NCBI GenBank assembly: GCA_027315005.1
Contig: DAHUZT010000113.1
Coordinates: forward strand, 1 to 47,955
Length of the DNA: 47,955 nt
Source of the DNA: Acidimicrobiaceae bacterium
Lineage (GTDB): Bacteria; Actinomycetota; Acidimicrobiia; Acidimicrobiales; RAAP-2
Reading direction: 5' to 3'
In this document: piece after piece, positions 44,120 through 47,955 of the stretch
How positions within the stretch are numbered: position 1 is the stretch's first letter
How the letters are laid out: every line of letters starts with the position of its first letter
Made by a program: the position numbers and the translations under genes
Notes under the pieces: generated by a model
The model's database searches: none
Told to the model about the DNA's origin: nothing
Seen by the model: only the letters and a program-made list of their open reading frames with translations

Positions 44120-46159
44120 ATGCCTGACCAACCCCGGAACGGTCCTGGCGGGGCACAGCCGTCCCAGCTCGGGCCCGCCATCGAGGACTACTTCTCCGAG
44201 GACCGCCGGTTCCATCCATCCCCGCAGTTCGTCGACCGGGCGGTGCTCGCTGATCCGAGGGTCTACGAGCGAGCCGCTCGCGATCCCGAGCGGTTCTGGG
44301 CGGAGCAGGCCGGGGATCTCGACTGGTACAGGCCCTGGGACACCGTTCTCGAATGGAACCTGCCCTTCGCCCGCTGGTTCGTTGGTGGCTCCCTCAACGT
44401 CTCGTTCAACTGCGTCGACCGGCACGTGGCCGCCGGCCGCGGTGACCGGGTGGCCTACCACTGGGAAGGTGAACCGGGAGATACCCGCACGGTCACCTAC
44501 ACCGAGCTGTTGGAGCAGGTCTCGAAATTCGCCAACGTGCTCCACGGGCTCGGGGTCACCAAGGGTGACCGAGTCGCCATCTACATGCCCATGATCCCCG
44601 AGCTGCCGGTCACCATGCTGGCCTGCGCCCGCATCGGTGCCGTCCATTCGGTCGTCTTCGGTGGATTCTCGCCCGATGCACTGCGCGACCGCATCGTCGA
44701 TGCTCGGTCCCGGGTGGTGGTGACCGCCGACGGTGGCTGGCGGCGTGGCGTACCCGTTGTGCTCAAGGGGAACGTCGACCAGGCGGTGGCCGAAGCCGGT
44801 TGCGTGGAGCATGTCGTCGTCGCCCGTCGGATCGGGGCCCCGGAGGGGTCCGCCGCTGCCCCGATGACCGAAGGACGCGACCATTGGTGGCACGAACTGA
44901 TGAGTGGTGAGGACCCCGCCGCGGGAGGCGAGCCTGACGCCGTCTGCGAGCCCGAGCCGATGGATGCCGAAGACCTTCTCTTCCTGCTCTACACGTCGGG
45001 CACCACGGCTGCCCCCAAAGGCATCATGCACACCACGGGCGGGTACCTCACCCAGGTCTCCTTCACCCACCGGGCGGTGTTCGACCTCCATCCCGAATCC
45101 GATGTCTACTGGTGCGCGGCCGACATCGGATGGGTCACTGGCCACAGCTACATCGTCTACGGACCCCTCGCCAATGGCGCCACGTCGGTCCTGTATGAGG
45201 GAACGCCCGACTATCCCGACCGGGATCGATGGTGGTCAGTGATCGAGCGCTACGGGGTGACCATTCTGTACGCCGCGCCGACCGCCATCCGGACGTTCAT
45301 GAAGTGGGGCACCGACTACCCCGCGCGGCACGATCTGAGCACGCTCCGGGTGCTCGGGTCGGTGGGCGAGCCGATCAACCCAGAGGCATGGATGTGGTAT
45401 CACGCGCACATCGGCGGAGGTCGTTGTCCGGTCGTGGACACGTGGTGGCAGACGGAGACCGGCGCCATCATGATCTCACCGCTGCCCGGGCTCACGACGA
45501 CGAAACCCGGGTCGGCCACGTTCCCGCTCCCCGGTATCGAGGCCGAGGTCGTCGATGACGCCGGAAACCGGGTGGAGCGTGGCGGCGGTTACCTCACGCT
45601 CACCGCACCTTGGCCGTCCATGCTGAGAGGGATCTACGGCGATCCGGAACGCTACCGCGAAGTCTACTGGAGCCGGTTTGACGGTAGGTACTTCGCCGGG
45701 GACGGTGCCAAAGTCGACGACGAGGGTTATCTTTGGCTGCTCGGTCGGGTCGATGACGTCATGAACATCTCCGGCCACCGGATATCCACTACCGAGGTCG
45801 AGTCCGCTCTCGTCGATCATCCGGCGGTGGCCGAGGCCGCGGTTGTCGGGGCCGATGACCCCACGACCGGTCAGGCCATCGTGGCATTCGTGACCGCGCG
45901 TGGTGACGCGGGGCCTACGGATGAGGCACTCGGACGGGCACTGCGTGAGCACGTTTCCAAGCGCATCGGCCCGATCGCCCGTCCGCGGAACGTGATCTTC
46001 ACCGGTGAGCTGCCGAAGACGCGAAGTGGCAAGATCATGCGGCGTCTGCTCCGTGACGTGGCCAATGGTCGCCGTCTCGGTGATACCACGACACTCGCCG
46101 ATCCCGCAGTCGTGGAGGAGATCCGGGCACTCGCCGCCGAAGCGCCTGGAGAAGAGTGA
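44120..46159 (+). CDS. acs: AMP-forming acetyl-CoA synthetase (Acs)
   Basis: Acs makes acetyl-CoA from acetate, ATP and CoA. The 679-residue length and blocks match: SFNCVDRH, AIYMPMIPELPVTMLACARIGAVHSVVFGGFSPDAL, DIGWVTGHSYIVYGPL, VDTWWQTETGAIMISPLPG, and GRVDDVMNISGHRISTTEVES. The adenylation lysine is K638 in TRSGKIMRR, the residue acetylated for control in other bacteria. The phosphate loop reads YTSGTTAAPKGI, with Ala replacing the usual Gly after TT. A propionate-specific form cannot be excluded. The ATG has GAGCGAGG upstream. It is divergent from the MprF fusion and overlaps the HAD gene (GTGA). Confidence 0.93.
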   Translation: MPDQPRNGPGGAQPSQLGPAIEDYFSEDRRFHPSPQFVDRAVLADPRVYERAARDPERFWAEQAGDLDWYRPWDTVLEWNLPFARWFVGGSLNVSFNCVDRHVAAGRGDRVAYHWEGEPGDTRTVTYTELLEQVSKFANVLHGLGVTKGDRVAIYMPMIPELPVTMLACARIGAVHSVVFGGFSPDALRDRIVDARSRVVVTADGGWRRGVPVVLKGNVDQAVAEAGCVEHVVVARRIGAPEGSAAAPMTEGRDHWWHELMSGEDPAAGGEPDAVCEPEPMDAEDLLFLLYTSGTTAAPKGIMHTTGGYLTQVSFTHRAVFDLHPESDVYWCAADIGWVTGHSYIVYGPLANGATSVLYEGTPDYPDRDRWWSVIERYGVTILYAAPTAIRTFMKWGTDYPARHDLSTLRVLGSVGEPINPEAWMWYHAHIGGGRCPVVDTWWQTETGAIMISPLPGLTTTKPGSATFPLPGIEAEVVDDAGNRVERGGGYLTLTAPWPSMLRGIYGDPERYREVYWSRFDGRYFAGDGAKVDDEGYLWLLGRVDDVMNISGHRISTTEVESALVDHPAVAEAAVVGADDPTTGQAIVAFVTARGDAGPTDEALGRALREHVSKRIGPIARPRNVIFTGELPKTRSGKIMRRLLRDVANGRRLGDTTTLADPAVVEEIRALAAEAPGEE

Positions 46160-46662
46160 TTCCAACCGAAACCGTGACGGTTCCGTCCAACTGGAGGTGG
46201 CACCACGGCCCGTTGGCTTCACCGGGCGATGCCGTGGTGTTCGACGTCGATGGTGTGCTGTCAGATGCCGTGGGCCGTCAGCACTTCCTCGAGCGGGGCC
46301 GTCGCGATTGGGACGCCTTCTTCGAGGCGTGCGGCGATGACCCGGTCATCGGGGAGGTCGCCCGTCTGCTCGAACTACTCGACGCACGACTTCAGGTGGT
46401 GCTGCTCACTGGTCGTCCCATCCGCGTCCAGCCTCAGACCCTGGCCTGGCTCGAACGCTACGGCCTTCGGTGGGACCTCCTCGTCATGCGGGCGAGAGGT
46501 GACTACTCGCAGGTGACCTGGTTCAAGCGAGACAGCGTGGACGCGCTTCGGACCTACGGGTTCGACCTGCGTTTGGCATTCGAGGACGATCCCAACAATT
46601 TCGCCATGTTCCACGCCGAAGGCGTCCCGTGTGTCTACATCCATTCCGGTTACTACGAATGA
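46156..46662 (+). CDS. HAD-superfamily phosphatase-like protein
   Basis: This 168-residue protein has the HAD motifs: DVDGV with the nucleophile Asp30 and acid Asp32 (VVFDVDGVLSDA, 27-38), motif II Thr in VVLLTGRP (about 79-86), and motif IV acids in FEDDPNN. The small size and cap-less layout resemble polynucleotide 3'-phosphatase-like or nucleotidase-like HAD proteins; the substrate is not evident. GTG start overlaps the acs stop, so it is co-translated with acs, though no functional link is known. It is convergent with the lipoprotein gene, 49 bases away. Confidence 0.75.
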   Translation: MIPTETVTVPSNWRWHHGPLASPGDAVVFDVDGVLSDAVGRQHFLERGRRDWDAFFEACGDDPVIGEVARLLELLDARLQVVLLTGRPIRVQPQTLAWLERYGLRWDLLVMRARGDYSQVTWFKRDSVDALRTYGFDLRLAFEDDPNNFAMFHAEGVPCVYIHSGYYE

Positions 46663-46711
46663 CGGTAGAACGGCGGTGCCTGACGACCGGACCCGGGACC
46701 GGGGTTGGCCC

Positions 46712-47809
46712 TCATGACGAAGCGGTCCGTCCCAAGAGAGCGTCTCCCGATTGATCGACCGCCATGCAGAACGTCTGAGTTGGGCACGAGACCGACGTGA
46801 GATGGTGCCCGGCGTCGATGACCGTCCTGGTCCAGTGTCCACCCGACCACTGGAGGGCGGCACCGTGGTCGTCGACTGCCGCACAGAAGCTCGCCGTCGG
46901 ACAGGACACACCGCTCGGGGCGGGGCCGAGGGTGCCAGTCGAGGGGTTCGAAGCGGGTTCGATCGGCACCGGCGCCGAGAATGTCTGGCCGTTCCACTGG
47001 AGTGCGTGCCCGGTCTCGTCGACGGCGGTGCAGAAACTCGCCGAGGGGCAGGACACGCCGGTAAAGGAGGAGGTCGTCCCGAAGGGATCGGGTTTGGTCC
47101 AACGGACACCGTCCCAGCGGGCAATTCCTCCCGAAGCCGCCATACAGAAGGTCGCGCTCACGCAGGAGATCGACGAAGCCGAACCCCAAGCCCCGATGGT
47201 GCCCTGCCACTGCCCGTCGTAGGAGAAGGCATTGCCCTCCGCGTCGATGGCGGCGCAGTATCCACTTGCTGCACAGCCCACCGCTTCGAGATTGTCGGCG
47301 CCAGGCAGGGTGACCGGCGCCGAAAAAGTCTGGCCATTGAACGAGACGACCTGGTCAGCGGCGTTGGGAATGGCCATGCACAGTGTGGGGCTCGCGCACG
47401 ACACCGATATCGAACCGGCTCCGATGCTCTGTGGAGCAGTTGGTGTCGGCGCCGACCACGACTTGCCATTGAAGGTGTAGGCCCGTCCGGAGGCGTCGAA
47501 GGCGAGGCACGACGTCGGACTGGCACACGACACCGAGTCCAGGCCGACACCGTGGGCGACGTCGACGGGTGTCGAGAAGTGCAATGGACCTGCTCGACCT
47601 GCGGCCGACGATGGGGTGGAGACCGGACCGCTCTTGGATCCACTCGATCCGCCGGCCGGCTCGCTGCTCGATGCGGAGCCGCAGGCGGCCAGCAGCACGC
47701 CGCAGGCGAGCACGATGGAACACAGTGCCCGGCACGGTCGTGAACCGGGCCGACTGCGGGGTGGCCGATGAGGCGGTCGAGCACGTTCGGACTGCGGAGG
47801 GAACTGCAC
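46712..47809 (-). CDS. Secreted lipoprotein with seven Cys-x5-Cys repeats (probable beta-propeller)
   Basis: The 365-residue protein has an Arg/Pro-rich start, a hydrophobic stretch, and a lipobox LLAAC with lipidated Cys43. After a Ser/Gly-rich linker come seven repeats of about 35-45 residues, each with a cysteine pair spaced C-x5-C (for example VSCPSASFCTAVD) followed by G-x-A and a W-x-G-x-x-W or F-N-G-x-x-F strand. Seven such repeats suggest a seven-bladed propeller with one disulfide per blade; that is inference from pattern. The GTG at 47809 is the best start before the signal peptide; the frame is open to 47890. Ligand unknown. Confidence 0.75.
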   Translation of the reverse strand: MQFPPQSERARPPHRPPRSRPGSRPCRALCSIVLACGVLLAACGSASSSEPAGGSSGSKSGPVSTPSSAAGRAGPLHFSTPVDVAHGVGLDSVSCASPTSCLAFDASGRAYTFNGKSWSAPTPTAPQSIGAGSISVSCASPTLCMAIPNAADQVVSFNGQTFSAPVTLPGADNLEAVGCAASGYCAAIDAEGNAFSYDGQWQGTIGAWGSASSISCVSATFCMAASGGIARWDGVRWTKPDPFGTTSSFTGVSCPSASFCTAVDETGHALQWNGQTFSAPVPIEPASNPSTGTLGPAPSGVSCPTASFCAAVDDHGAALQWSGGHWTRTVIDAGHHLTSVSCPTQTFCMAVDQSGDALLGRTASS

Positions 47810-47880
47810 CCACCCAGTCTGCCAGGGGCGCGGCGTCCGACCGGGGGCGGCAGGGAGCGCAGAGCACGGTGCGAAGCGGA

Positions 47881-47955
47881 CAGCGGGCACACTGCATCAG
47901 CGGGCACACTGCATCAGCGGGCACACTGCGTCATCGGGACAGCACTGCGTCATCG
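47881..47955. repeat. 17-bp tandem array reaching the right end of the window
   Basis: CAGCGGGCACACTGCAT is repeated at 47881-47897 and 47898-47914, then CAGCGGGCACACTGCGT at 47915-47931, then a longer variant CATCGGGACAGCACTGCGT at 47932-47950 and the start of another copy. It lies upstream of the lipoprotein gene on the minus strand and continues past the edge. Confidence 0.9.

Noticed and set aside
43892-45145. Extension of the MprF-fusion frame to 45145
   Set aside because: It would overlap most of the first half of acs on the other strand and adds no recognisable domain.
47881-47955. Right-end repeats as a CRISPR array
   Set aside because: The 17-bp units abut with no spacers, and no cas genes are present.

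Overview
The window is about 48 kb of very GC-rich bacterial DNA with frequent GTG starts and many 4-base start/stop overlaps. It looks actinobacterial. Supporting genes are a mycothiol glycosyltransferase (mshA) followed by a YbjN-like gene, a rex-hemA-hemC-cobA-hemD-hemB-hemL cluster, an RsiG-type c-di-GMP-binding anti-sigma factor, a nickel superoxide dismutase with its maturation protease, and a geranylgeranyl/menaquinone reductase divergent from a 14-gene nuo operon. The exact mix, including the Cys-repeat lipoprotein and the MprF fusion, suggests Acidimicrobiia or a relative. That placement is inference from gene content, not a phylogeny.

Layout. Bases 1-82 hold the 3' end (domains V and VI) of a group II intron cut by the window edge. 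Bases 137-2725 hold a DksA/TraR-type zinc-finger gene, sodN (minus strand) divergent from sodX, an rsiG-like gene overlapping sodX, and an XRE regulator. Bases 2755-6177 hold mshA, ybjN-like, proC and a SAM hydrolase. Bases 6355-13542 hold rex and the C5 tetrapyrrole pathway from glutamyl-tRNA to uroporphyrinogen III, plus the branch methyltransferase CobA toward sirohaem/B12. Bases 13735-15903 encode a proline-rich, single-span membrane protein of unknown role. Bases 15965-17323 (minus) encode a GGR-family flavoprotein. Bases 17522-33877 hold nuoABCDEFGHIJKLMN, complete and nearly gapless. Bases 34087-37312 hold a LapA-like membrane protein, a DUF2252 protein and glutamate decarboxylase. Bases 37335-43891 hold four membrane-protein genes, ending with a 1079-residue fusion of a metal-site-degenerate phosphoesterase domain to an MprF/LysX-like DUF2156 domain. 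Bases 44120-46662 hold acetyl-CoA synthetase and a small HAD protein. Bases 46712-47809 (minus) encode a lipoprotein with seven Cys-x5-Cys repeats, followed by a 17-bp tandem array at the right edge.

How the parts fit. Much of the window is redox and respiration: Rex senses NADH/NAD+, nuo oxidises NADH, GGR probably saturates the menaquinone side chain, the hem genes supply haem, and mycothiol and Ni-SOD handle oxidative stress. The most interesting parts are the pseudo-phosphoesterase-MprF fusion, the 20-bp tandem repeat in front of sodN, the sodX-rsiG overlap, the intron remnant, and a recurring pattern of 15-20 bp tandem duplications in genes and at gene ends.
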